Below, piece by piece: positions 34,898-42,203 of a stretch of 43,809 nt of DNA (within the stretch, counting starts at the first letter, position 1; each line of letters begins with the position of its first letter). The notes beneath the pieces were generated by a model. It saw nothing but the letters and a program-made list of their open reading frames with translations, made no database searches and was not told the DNA's origin. The stretch covers positions 169,138 through 212,946 of the forward strand of contig JAFXNA010000018.1 in assembly GCA_017529865.1 (NCBI GenBank), written 5' to 3'. The position numbers were made by a program, and so were the translations under genes. The stretch is from Bacteroidaceae bacterium. Lineage in GTDB: Bacteria > Bacteroidota > Bacteroidia > Bacteroidales > Bacteroidaceae.

Positions 34898-35509
34898 CTA
34901 ATTACTATCCTGTTTGTTCCGAATCCGGATGTTGGCTGTGAACACCCTGACATTCATGTGCATATATTCCTCCTCTTCCGACATCTTCGATTGAGGTTGT
35001 TGCATCGCGTTCAACATGGCTTCCAACTCGTCATTATCTTGCACATCAACTGGGGTTGCACGTTCTTCAACCATTTCCAACAATTCTTCTTGATGGGAGA
35101 CCTCGACAGCAGTTTTATGGGGCACAGTTTGCCGCCTTACATGTTTTCGCGGTTTTGGTGACTCTGTAACTTGAGCCATAAGTGGAGTATCAGGTTTTGT
35201 ATCTTCCATTAATAAGGGCGCGGTAGGATTAATAGCTGATGAATCAGTCAACATCTGACTTCCTTTCTCTGCCATCCTTTCTCCGCTTTTCGACACTTTA
35301 GTTTCCTTATGATTTAAGAGCATCCATCCCACACCCGCCACAATCAGCAGCGATGCAGCAATGCCCATCCACCACCATTTCTGGTTGTTCCCACGCTTTG
35401 ATGCAGCCGTTTTCACCGCTTCTTCCACCACTCGCTCTTTCAAGCCAGGCGAAGCATGATATGTCGCTTTAGGTTTTAGGAGTTGTTCTATGTCATTCGT
35501 CGTCTTCAT
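34898..35509 (-). CDS. Putative one-TM anti-sigma factor (operon A)
   Basis: 203 residues with a cytoplasmic N-terminus (1-44), one transmembrane segment (about 45-65, WWWMGIAASLLIVAGVGWML) and a low-complexity periplasmic part rich in Lys, Glu, Pro and Gln. Its start lies 17 nt inside the end of the sigma gene, so the two are translated together, the usual layout of ECF sigma/anti-sigma pairs. No zinc-binding HxxxCxxC motif is seen, so it would belong to the non-ZAS type. The C-terminal tail (HMNVRVFTANIRIRNKQ) may reach other envelope proteins of the operon. The role is inferred from topology and position. Confidence 0.7.
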   Translation of the reverse strand: MKTTNDIEQLLKPKATYHASPGLKERVVEEAVKTAASKRGNNQKWWWMGIAASLLIVAGVGWMLLNHKETKVSKSGERMAEKGSQMLTDSSAINPTAPLLMEDTKPDTPLMAQVTESPKPRKHVRRQTVPHKTAVEVSHQEELLEMVEERATPVDVQDNDELEAMLNAMQQPQSKMSEEEEYMHMNVRVFTANIRIRNKQDSN

Positions 35510-36035
35510 AGGCTTTTCTGATTTTATCTATTGCATATCTGTATCTTGATTTCACTGTGGCTTCAGGTATCTCCAGCACTTGTGCAATTTGTCGGAAGGT
35601 CAGTCCATCAGTGCAATGCAACCTGACGATTTCTGCCTGTTCTGTGGGAATTGTCTGCAACAATCTGTTGATACGTTCATATTCATCACGGATTTCTTTG
35701 TCTGCTTCGCTGTCCTCAGCGATCTGTGCAGCCCCCTCCAAGCTCGTCATCAAGATAGGAGGCCGTCGACGGATGTAATCGATGCAGGCATTCCTCAACG
35801 CGTGAACCAAATAACGCTCCACATCATCAATATGCGTCAGCCTTTCCTTCGAACGATATAGCCTCAGCAACACATCCTGCACAATGTCTTCTGCATCCTC
35901 TCGCTTTCCCACACGCAGGTAAGCAAAACGGAACAACCAATCTTGTTTAAGACCGATGATTCGTTCCAGTTCCTTCACTCTGTCCGCCGTTCGGCCTGAG
36001 CTCACGACGAAGGCTGTCTGTTCTGCTGTCTGCAT
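35493..36035 (-). CDS. ECF-type RNA polymerase sigma factor (operon A)
   Basis: 180 residues. Region 2 spans about 30-95 with FAYLRVGKREDAEDIVQDVL and LHAL-like VHALRNACIDYIRRR, which bind the -10 element and core polymerase. Region 4 spans about 125-175 with LHCTDGLTFRQIAQVLEIPE and TVKSRYRYAIDKIRKA, the -35-binding helix-turn-helix. It should direct transcription of a small regulon, most likely including its own operon of exported proteins. Its leader contains a copy of the inverted 8-nt arrays (36054-36117) downstream of a TATCTTTG promoter. It belongs to the general Bacteroidota sigma-70 family; no subgroup is assigned. Confidence 0.93.
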   Translation of the reverse strand: MQTAEQTAFVVSSGRTADRVKELERIIGLKQDWLFRFAYLRVGKREDAEDIVQDVLLRLYRSKERLTHIDDVERYLVHALRNACIDYIRRRPPILMTSLEGAAQIAEDSEADKEIRDEYERINRLLQTIPTEQAEIVRLHCTDGLTFRQIAQVLEIPEATVKSRYRYAIDKIRKAYEDDE

Positions 36036-36053
36036 CTGTTCACTTCTATGGTT

Positions 36054-36117
36054 TTGAGGTATTGAGGTCCTGAGGTTTTGAGGTCTGATAACCTAATGAC
36101 CTGACAACCTATTACCC
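36054..36117 (-). repeat. Inverted 8-nt repeat arrays, ORF-less copy, in the sigma-A leader
   Basis: On the plus strand four TTGAGGTn-type units (36054-36085) are followed by TGATAACC, TAATGACC, TGACAACC and TATTACCC. In the direction of the sigma gene this is the same left-arm/right-arm order and 8-nt period as at 15562-16008 and 30271-30441. The promoter -7 box is at 36137-36144, so the array is transcribed as part of the 5' UTR and ends 18 nt before the ATG at 36035. Confidence 0.82.
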
Positions 36118-36136
36118 TTTTTCATTTATTATGACG

Positions 36137-36170
36137 CAAAGATAAGAAAAAAGATTTAAATCCACCCAAA
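36137..36170 (-). promoter_or_regulatory. Promoter of sigma operon A
   Basis: On the minus strand TATCTTTG (36137-36144) matches TAnnTTTG exactly; TTTG at 36167-36170 lies 22 nt upstream, one more than usual. The leader would be about 95 nt. This is a housekeeping-type promoter, so the sigma gene need not depend only on itself. Confidence 0.55.
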
Positions 36171-36249
36171 GAAATGCGAAAAAACGAACCTGTACTTTCT
36201 ACCATAGTTAGTTAAGTTTTTTAGTTAGTTAATAATTTGTTAATTATTT

Positions 36250-36417
36250 GTGAACCTCCCCCGCCCCCTCCCAAGGAGGGGAGTACAAATCTTCTCCCCT
36301 TGGGGGTTTCTGTCCCCCGATAACGGGGGAACCGAAAGGGGTGCAAAGACCATTGAATAAGAGAGGGGTTTGGTTTTTATTTTTGTTCCCCTTAAGGGGA
36401 AATTTTGTAACCCTTAA
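36250..36417. repeat. Cluster of GC-rich palindromes
   Basis: Five dyads follow each other: CCCCTCCCAAGGAGGGG, CTCCCCTTGGGGG, TCCCCCGATAACGGGGGA, TTCCCCTTAAGGGGAA and ACCCTTAAGGGCT. A 60-codon frame on the minus strand across this block (containing YSPPWEGAGE) is the translation of the repeat, not a gene. The peptide style SPPxxGG recurs inside the putative anti-sigma gene at 42432-42554, so the same repeat exists both outside and inside coding sequence. Confidence 0.75.
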
Positions 36418-36426
36418 GGGCTGCAA

Positions 36427-36503
36427 AAAAATGCGATTAAGCCGAACATAATTCTAAGTTTACTTGAGCATTATTGAGGCGTAGCATTTTGCACGAAGTG
36501 AAA
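36427..36503 (+). repeat. 77-nt dispersed repeat (family B, copy 2)
   Basis: About 80% identical to 1619-1696, with the same start (AAAAATGCG), ACTTGAGC, GAGGCGTAGCATTTTGC and end (CGAAGTGAA). Here it directly abuts the family A hairpin at 36507, whereas in copy 1 the two are about 490 nt apart and in the opposite order. No gene follows on the plus strand. Confidence 0.65.
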
Positions 36504-36506
36504 TCA

Positions 36507-36697
36507 CGCGCTGTCACGACTGTCACGACTGTCAATTGTCATTAAGAGTTTTGAACACGAAAAAATGTTCATATAATATATATTATTTAATAATATATAT
36601 TATATGGCATAAAAAACCAATCCGAAATCCTTAATGACAGTCATGACAATGACAGTGATGACAACGTTCTGTCTTTTCCTGAATAAGGTTGACTTTT
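36507..36697. repeat. Large inverted repeat of GTCAC/GTCAT units with conserved tail (family A, copy 2)
   Basis: The left arm (36507-36546) holds CTGTCACGA units and ends GTCATTAAG. The right arm (36630-36666) begins CTTAATGACAG and continues with TGACA units, forming an imperfect inverted repeat of nearly 40 nt. The central loop contains a perfect AT-only palindrome of 35 nt (36571-36605). The tail at 36668-36697 (with TTTTCCTGAATAAG then GTTGACT) matches the tail of copy 1 at 1099-1130 almost base for base. The arms differ in sequence from copy 1 but keep the GTnAC-unit design. Confidence 0.75.
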
Positions 36698-36706
36698 GAC
36701 TGACAA

Positions 36707-36790
36707 CTAGAACAATGCAAAGTTTCATCTCGAAACCTTGCATTATTTATCTCGTTCTATCTAGAATCAAACCGAGAACGTAAAATTACT
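36707..36790. other. Structured non-coding segment with competing hairpins
   Basis: AATGCAAAGTTTC (36714-36726) and GAAACCTTGCATT (36732-36744) form a 13-bp stem with a 5-nt loop. The flanks CTAGAAC and GTTCTATCTAG can extend it. The same GTTCT can instead pair with AGAACG further downstream near 36775, so two exclusive folds are possible. It lies after the end of operon B and may be its terminator or a structured RNA tail. Confidence 0.4.
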
Positions 36791-36854
36791 CTTGTATATT
36801 AACTAAGACACCTATTATGTAATCAACACATTTGAATTGCTATACTATACACGA

Positions 36855-37703
36855 TTAATCATTATAAAATATCTCGTCTAATTGGAAAGGGAAGAACGAA
36901 CGTACCCACAAGGTTGAAGTTGTGACGTCTAACATTCCCGAATAAGAAAGGATGATGGTACTATCGTCAATCCATTCGATGGTGTACTCCACGCCTGGTA
37001 TATTTATCTGATTCTTTTTCGGTTGTAGAAATGGTGCCAATGTCAACTGGGTTGCATATCTGGAGCCAGAACTGTAGTTATAGGTCATGAGTAGCGCATC
37101 ATTACCTTTAAATATGTAATATTGCGGTTGCTGGTCGTACAGCCCTAGTATGCTACTGATTACACGCTTTCCCTCCATCTCTTTCACCAACCCAACACAT
37201 CTCCAACAACCTTCCACCGTTCGTTTCTTCGATGCCTTACAAACAGGAGTTTCAAGCATGTCGAATACCTTTCGCACATCATCCTCGATCCCTTTCTTTG
37301 CATCGTAGAATTCGTCAATAAATTCATTGGGAGGAAAAATCGCACTGTTGTTGGTGGAGTTATACCATCGCATGGTGAAATGGTCCTTGTTGCTGTCGTA
37401 AACCTGTGTCTCTCGTCCGTCTTCTCCTCGTGCTCTTTGTCCCGTAAACAACAGTGGTTCTTTGTCGTTTACGCCCATATTCAGGTTTAACTTCGACCCA
37501 CTACGGTTGAGTACTGAAACGGTCAGAGTAGCTATCGGAGAACAATACTTATACTGCTCAAACGGAGCCTCTCTGTCAGGATGTCTGCCGTCATAGCCAA
37601 AGCGCTGCAGGCGATACAATCCCTGCGGATTCTCCGTCTGTGCCTTACACACCAATATGCCTACTACACATATCAGAACAATAATTCTCGCTTTCATTAT
37701 CAT
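36855..37703 (-). CDS. Exported protein: stand-alone copy of the LRR-protein C-terminal module (operon B)
   Basis: 282 residues with a signal peptide (MKARIIVLICVVGILVCKAQ). Residues about 27-150 align clearly with the C-terminal part of the 849-residue protein encoded at 38328-40877: GLYRLQRFGYD, PFEQYKYC, VYDSNKDHFTMRWYNS, FPPNEFIDEFYDAKKGIEDD and VRKVFDMLE have direct counterparts there. The remaining half (YDQQPQYYIF, SGSRYATQLT, IEWIDDSTIILSYSG) is beta-rich and ends DEIFYND. It resembles lipocalin-like sensing domains in style, but no family is assigned. It is the last gene of operon B. Confidence 0.75.
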   Translation of the reverse strand: MIMKARIIVLICVVGILVCKAQTENPQGLYRLQRFGYDGRHPDREAPFEQYKYCSPIATLTVSVLNRSGSKLNLNMGVNDKEPLLFTGQRARGEDGRETQVYDSNKDHFTMRWYNSTNNSAIFPPNEFIDEFYDAKKGIEDDVRKVFDMLETPVCKASKKRTVEGCWRCVGLVKEMEGKRVISSILGLYDQQPQYYIFKGNDALLMTYNYSSGSRYATQLTLAPFLQPKKNQINIPGVEYTIEWIDDSTIILSYSGMLDVTTSTLWVRSFFPFQLDEIFYND

Positions 37704-37740
37704 TTTTTATCTGGCCATAAATAATCTTTCAATCTTTCAC

Positions 37741-38331
37741 CTATCCTCCGATATACTGCTCAATATTTCTCGAACTGACAGGAAAAGAAACTTGGGTCTC
37801 TCCATTCGGATAAGGATACCTATCTATCAACTCACGATAGTGTGGAAACTTGAATTTCGACTTCACGTTCTTTAATAAGTTATAGATAGTTTCATTACCG
37901 ACAATCGTATCGTCACAACTGAAAGTAATCATCGTATTGTCAATGTTTCCCTCTTTGTTGATGAACAAAGATACAAGAACGAAGGCTTTAGGATTCTCCT
38001 TTATGAGTGCCTTCAGTTTCTTATTTCCAATCTGCTGTAAAACATATCTTATTAAATCTACTTGCATTGCTGTTGTTCGCGGGTCAGCAGCAAAGGTACG
38101 AGTCTTAGCATCAAAATTCTTACTATCTTTTTCCGACAATTTCCATACAGGTGCCCGCTTCTGCAGGTAATACGCACGCCACTTGGACATCTGTGACCAA
38201 TAGATAGTATCATTGGCCACACAGACAGGATTGTAATGCGTGGTATCTTCTTTCATCTCAGTGGTGAAGTCTTGTGCGGTTGCGAACAAGGTTGCAAACA
38301 GCACCAATAATACTAAAAATGTTCGTTTCAT
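37741..38331 (-). CDS. Exported protein with a TonB-C-like fold (operon B)
   Basis: About 196 residues from the ATG at 38331 (MKRTFLVLLVLFATLFATAQ), which overlaps the preceding stop codon as ATGA; a TTG at 38340 is less likely. The second half (FVLVSLFINKEGNIDNTMI, FKFPHYRELIDRYPYPNGET, QVSFPVS) resembles a degenerate TonB C-terminal domain of the kind found in Bacteroidota envelope proteins, with the usual dG.i.n strand and closing VSFPVS strand. The similarity is by eye and not certain. It is translationally coupled to the FGE/LRR protein and likely works with it in the envelope. Confidence 0.65.
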   Translation of the reverse strand: MKRTFLVLLVLFATLFATAQDFTTEMKEDTTHYNPVCVANDTIYWSQMSKWRAYYLQKRAPVWKLSEKDSKNFDAKTRTFAADPRTTAMQVDLIRYVLQQIGNKKLKALIKENPKAFVLVSLFINKEGNIDNTMITFSCDDTIVGNETIYNLLKNVKSKFKFPHYRELIDRYPYPNGETQVSFPVSSRNIEQYIGG

Positions 38332-40877
38332 ATTCTCCAATTATATGGTTGTACTTTGTTTTTACTTGCAAAGATATTTGTTATTCGCTCTGGCAATTGG
38401 GAATACTCATAGAGTTCGGCATATTCAGTACCGTCATCCTCTGTGGCATATGGCAACAGGAAGGTATCTGATGCTTTCCAATCTATGTGAGTCGTACGTT
38501 TGCCTTCTGTCAGTGTTTGTGCGCTACTGTCGTAACGGAAGGGGCGAATACGGGTGGTGAGATGGTATGCCACTTCCTCTGTATATCTAGACGATGTTTC
38601 GCAATACATTATGTAAAGATCCACAACCTTCTGCTGGTCAAACAGTTTGTATTTCTGGTTTTCAAGGGTTGGTAAGAACTTCTCTATCACTCCATTGCGC
38701 ATTTTTATGATGCCAACGCGAAGCCAGACTCCTGTAAAATCATACGCCTCTACCACTTCGCGGTCCCTTTCCTCAGAGGAGGATTTTGAATAAGATTCGA
38801 GCATATCCACCATTCGCCTAACATCGGGATCTACACCATCCTTAGCATCATAGAGTTCGTTGATGAACTTGTTTCGTGGGAAGAGTTCCGACTCTGCACG
38901 ATTGCTATTGAACCACTTCAAGGTAAAATGCCTCTGATCGCTATCATAGACTCTAAGACCTTGCTCATTTTTATCTCTCGGCACATTGCCAGTGTGACGG
39001 AATACAATACCTGGATCGTTGTCATAGAACTGTAGTGTTGGTGCCCCATCATCGGCACGTTCGGATTTCGCTGTTAATGTAATAGCTCGGGCACAGTATT
39101 TGTATTGCTCGAAATCGGGTACAGTTTCTGCTGTTCCGTCATCATAGGTGACTTTCGTCAAGTGATACAGTCCTATCGGGTCTTGCTCCGTCAGTTCGCC
39201 TAAAATAGTTTTAGAATTGAGACTATAATGCAGAAAAAGCATATTGCCTTTCTGTCCTTTTGCATAATATTTTCCCAATACTAAAGCTTTTGCTTTGTCA
39301 TAATTGATAATGGTTTGATGCCCCATCCGATAAAAAGCGAAATCACCCACATAGTATTTCTCTGGATAATCTACTGGAGTAGGAATCGTGACTTCATCTA
39401 TCTGAGTTTCAAAGAACGCTCCATCACGGATTTGTAATAGTTTTTCCGGGATGTCTATTGACTTGATAGCTGTATGGGCAAATGCATACTTATCAATGAT
39501 TATCAAGTTAGGAGGTAGCATGACAGAAACCAGAGAACGACACCCTGTAAATGCGTATTCGCGTATGCTTATCAAACTTTTAGGCAGTTGGATGCTTGTA
39601 AGCGACTGACATTGATAGAATGCATAAGGTCCGATATGACGGATTCCTTCAGGAATAGTACTCGCTTTACATCCTCGCACCACCATACGACGGTCGGTAT
39701 CGATGATGGCATTACAACCTTCTCGCGAATCAAGCACAGAATTCTGCCCATCGACCACTATCTGTTCCAGGTTATCACAATTCGTAAGGGCCTGTTGTCC
39801 GATGCGATTTACTGTAGCAGGAATATAGACGGCTTTCAAGCGGGGATTGTTGCTCAAGGCTTTGTCGCCGATAGTTGTCACTTTGTATTGCTGTCCCTTG
39901 ATGCTGACAATCGCAGGGATGTGCAACGTTCCTGAAATATCAGCATCGCGCTTCTCATTATAGGTAAGGGCTACGGTCGACTCCGTCATCTTGATATAGT
40001 CGAGTTTCACTCCGTCTTCGTTCTTGATGGTATAGATGCCCTTATCGCTGTCTGATGTGTCTAATACAAGACGAAGACCTGCAGGTCGGGGGTCGAAAAC
40101 ATAACGTGATGTCACAGTACATCGACTGGCCTCATTTGTTTGCATTCCGCCTCCTCGAATGGCGTGTCCTCGTGTTACATATATTTCGCCAGAATCGACA
40201 CGTTGCCCGAAGGCTATCACTTCATTCCGATAATTGTCCCACATGACAACTTCATCACTACATCGTTCATCAATATTCCCACTCATATCATAGAGTCCCA
40301 ATTCGTTTGGCTGCTTGGTTGCTACAGCATGGATACGATTTCCTGCATGACCCCCTCCCCACCATGCAACATCATCTATATTGTCGCTTCCAGCAAACCG
40401 ATAGCCTTTGCTCTTGAGACCTCCACGAGCAGCAAACTCCCATTCGGCTTCAGTAGGCAAACGGAAACGAAGCTTGGTCAGTTGGTTGAGGCGGTCGATG
40501 AACTCGATACATCCTTCATAGTTCAAGTCTAATACAGGCAAAGAATCGCCGACATAAGGTAGGTCTGTCTTGGATGTATTACGCCCCATCACCGCCTTCC
40601 ACAACTTCTGAGTCACTTCTGTCTGTCCGATGAAGAAGGAGTTGACTCGCTCCTCATGCGTCAAGAATTCCAAACCATAAGGAGAATGAGTTCGGTAAGT
40701 CTGTTCTTGTTCTGGACCCATATCAAATATACCGCCTTCGACTTTCACCATCTGGAAACTGACACCACGAACCTTTATCGTATAGACCCTCTCTCCGTTC
40801 TCCCTGAAAGGGCGAGAATTTATAGAAAGAGAAGAACATAAAACCGCAATTATTATAATCAATAATCTTTTCATCAT
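38328..40877 (-). CDS. Exported FGE-like / leucine-rich-repeat fusion protein (operon B)
   Basis: 849 residues in three parts after a signal peptide (1-21). Residues about 38-272 are a formylglycine-generating-enzyme-like (SUMF1) domain, with FFIGQTEVTQKLW, RLPTEAEWEFAARGG (139-153) and ELGLYDMSGNI. Such domains in Bacteroidota (for example GldK) are often structural, and no sulfatase-activating role is implied. Residues about 280-560 are BspA-type leucine-rich repeats (VYIPATVNRIGQQALTNCDN, SIQLPKSLISIREYAFTGCR), usually surface adhesion modules. The last 260 residues repeat the module found alone at 36855-37703 (FEQYKYC, VYDSDQRHFTLKW, FINELYDAKDG). It may be a surface sensor or adhesin under the operon-B sigma factor; this is inference. 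Confidence 0.85.
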   Translation of the reverse strand: MMKRLLIIIIAVLCSSLSINSRPFRENGERVYTIKVRGVSFQMVKVEGGIFDMGPEQEQTYRTHSPYGLEFLTHEERVNSFFIGQTEVTQKLWKAVMGRNTSKTDLPYVGDSLPVLDLNYEGCIEFIDRLNQLTKLRFRLPTEAEWEFAARGGLKSKGYRFAGSDNIDDVAWWGGGHAGNRIHAVATKQPNELGLYDMSGNIDERCSDEVVMWDNYRNEVIAFGQRVDSGEIYVTRGHAIRGGGMQTNEASRCTVTSRYVFDPRPAGLRLVLDTSDSDKGIYTIKNEDGVKLDYIKMTESTVALTYNEKRDADISGTLHIPAIVSIKGQQYKVTTIGDKALSNNPRLKAVYIPATVNRIGQQALTNCDNLEQIVVDGQNSVLDSREGCNAIIDTDRRMVVRGCKASTIPEGIRHIGPYAFYQCQSLTSIQLPKSLISIREYAFTGCRSLVSVMLPPNLIIIDKYAFAHTAIKSIDIPEKLLQIRDGAFFETQIDEVTIPTPVDYPEKYYVGDFAFYRMGHQTIINYDKAKALVLGKYYAKGQKGNMLFLHYSLNSKTILGELTEQDPIGLYHLTKVTYDDGTAETVPDFEQYKYCARAITLTAKSERADDGAPTLQFYDNDPGIVFRHTGNVPRDKNEQGLRVYDSDQRHFTLKWFNSNRAESELFPRNKFINELYDAKDGVDPDVRRMVDMLESYSKSSSEERDREVVEAYDFTGVWLRVGIIKMRNGVIEKFLPTLENQKYKLFDQQKVVDLYIMYCETSSRYTEEVAYHLTTRIRPFRYDSSAQTLTEGKRTTHIDWKASDTFLLPYATEDDGTEYAELYEYSQLPERITNIFASKNKVQPYNWRI

Positions 40878-40954
40878 TTATAATTTACCATTTAAAATAT
40901 ATAATTTACCATTCACCTTCCTCCCCTTAGAGTGGGAGTTAGAGGGGGTCTGTT
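40878..40954. other. Short repeat-derived spacer in operon B
   Basis: This gap holds an imperfect palindrome (CCTCCCCTTAGAGTGGGAG) of the GC-rich class and AT-rich TAATTTACCATT units. Probably transcribed with the operon. Confidence 0.5.
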
Positions 40955-42196
40955 TTATTCCCTATCTTCCTCATAATACGTAACCTCTCCATTATCATAG
41001 TCGCGGATAGTTTCCCACCCATCTGGCAAATCAAAAAAGCTATCCCCATCTGTTTTTAACAATAATATATGATAATACCCTTTGCTATATGCTGTTCGTA
41101 CTTCAAAGACATCAGGACGGCTGGTTGTGTTCCACCCTAATGGATAGGAAAGAAATGCATGCTGTCCATAAAAAATCGTTTGTGGACTGTTGTCGAAACT
41201 TAAACGGTAGGGATTGATGGCATGACAATCCTCATGAGGGTGCGCCATCATGTAATCGACTGTCGCCTTCCAATAGTCTCGCATCACCGCCTCGGCCACA
41301 TCTTTCGACTGGATAATGTAGTGCAATCCATAGGTATCATTCTCTGTGACAAAAGGATATGACAGACTTCTATATACTCCATTTACATCAGTATGACTAT
41401 ATGTACCATATTTCCCTTCCATAAGGTAATAATGTACTTTGCGCATCGTGACTCCAGGTCGGTTGAACGCCTCTGCGATGGCATCGCAATAAACATCACT
41501 TCTTAACGGTGAAGCACTATATTGCACATTTCGTTCATTGGGATTGTTGATTAAGGTAGAATCCAAATAATAGGTATAATTAAGAGTCGCATTGGCAAAA
41601 TCCCTTGAGGCAACAGCAGAACTATCGACGATGATAATATCCCTACCAGTCTCTTCATCCTTTTTGTAGGTTCTCTCATAATAATATGGTAACTCGCTAT
41701 TAAAAGTATAATTCATGTTGATATACTCCCCACCGAACCCTGCACTGGGACTTAGTCTGGGGTTCGTGGAATTCCGTAGCGAAAACATACTCGAACCTGG
41801 ACGCAGATAAATGGCATAGTTGAGTGTGTCGGCATTTTGTCCATGTATTTCCCAATGAGTCGCTTCGATAGATTTTCGGGAAAGGCGATCCAATGTCTGA
41901 AGCATCCGCTCCAGCATTTCCTCCCCCTTTTGCTTCTGTATGGCTATTCTTTCAGGGTTTTCTTGGTGACGAGGAATACCTTTAACATACGAATATTGAA
42001 ACGATATTCGGCCTTGACATTCAAGCCCAGAGCGTCCCACGTCGAACCTCATCATAGCGGATGGATTAATAAACGTTATTTCATTCTTCATCGAATCCGC
42101 ATAAGCCATCAGCGCCTCAATCTCTGGATTGATTTGTGCCTTTGCCCCGATAACCATCAACCACCAACCAATAACTATTATTACATACCTGTTCAT
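40955..42196 (-). CDS. Exported protein, member of a three-paralogue family (operon B)
   Basis: About 413 residues from the ATG at 42196 (MNRYVIIVIGWWLMVIGAKA, signal peptide with repeated VIG, very like that of the product of 31488-32648). An upstream ATG at 42223 would overlap the anti-sigma gene. The scaffold of the operon-A proteins is kept: THWEIHGQNADTLNYAIYL, YINMNYTF, LNYTYYLDSTL, a helix before YRLSFDNSPQTIFYG, and YYHILLLKTDGDSFFDLPDGW at the C-terminus. Its middle is longer. No known family is recognised. Being present in both operons, this family is probably tied to the sigma/anti-sigma pairs. Confidence 0.75.
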   Translation of the reverse strand: MNRYVIIVIGWWLMVIGAKAQINPEIEALMAYADSMKNEITFINPSAMMRFDVGRSGLECQGRISFQYSYVKGIPRHQENPERIAIQKQKGEEMLERMLQTLDRLSRKSIEATHWEIHGQNADTLNYAIYLRPGSSMFSLRNSTNPRLSPSAGFGGEYINMNYTFNSELPYYYERTYKKDEETGRDIIIVDSSAVASRDFANATLNYTYYLDSTLINNPNERNVQYSASPLRSDVYCDAIAEAFNRPGVTMRKVHYYLMEGKYGTYSHTDVNGVYRSLSYPFVTENDTYGLHYIIQSKDVAEAVMRDYWKATVDYMMAHPHEDCHAINPYRLSFDNSPQTIFYGQHAFLSYPLGWNTTSRPDVFEVRTAYSKGYYHILLLKTDGDSFFDLPDGWETIRDYDNGEVTYYEEDRE

Positions 42197-42203
42197 TGTA
42201 TTA

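Noticed and set aside
36244..36426. 60-codon minus-strand frame (contains YSPPWEGAGE)
   Set aside because: The peptide is the translation of a GC-rich palindromic repeat that occurs between and within genes; no independent evidence for a gene.
38328..40877. Active sulfatase-maturing formylglycine-generating enzyme
   Set aside because: The domain is FGE-like, but no sulfatase gene is near and it is fused to leucine-rich repeats, as in structural FGE-like proteins of this phylum.
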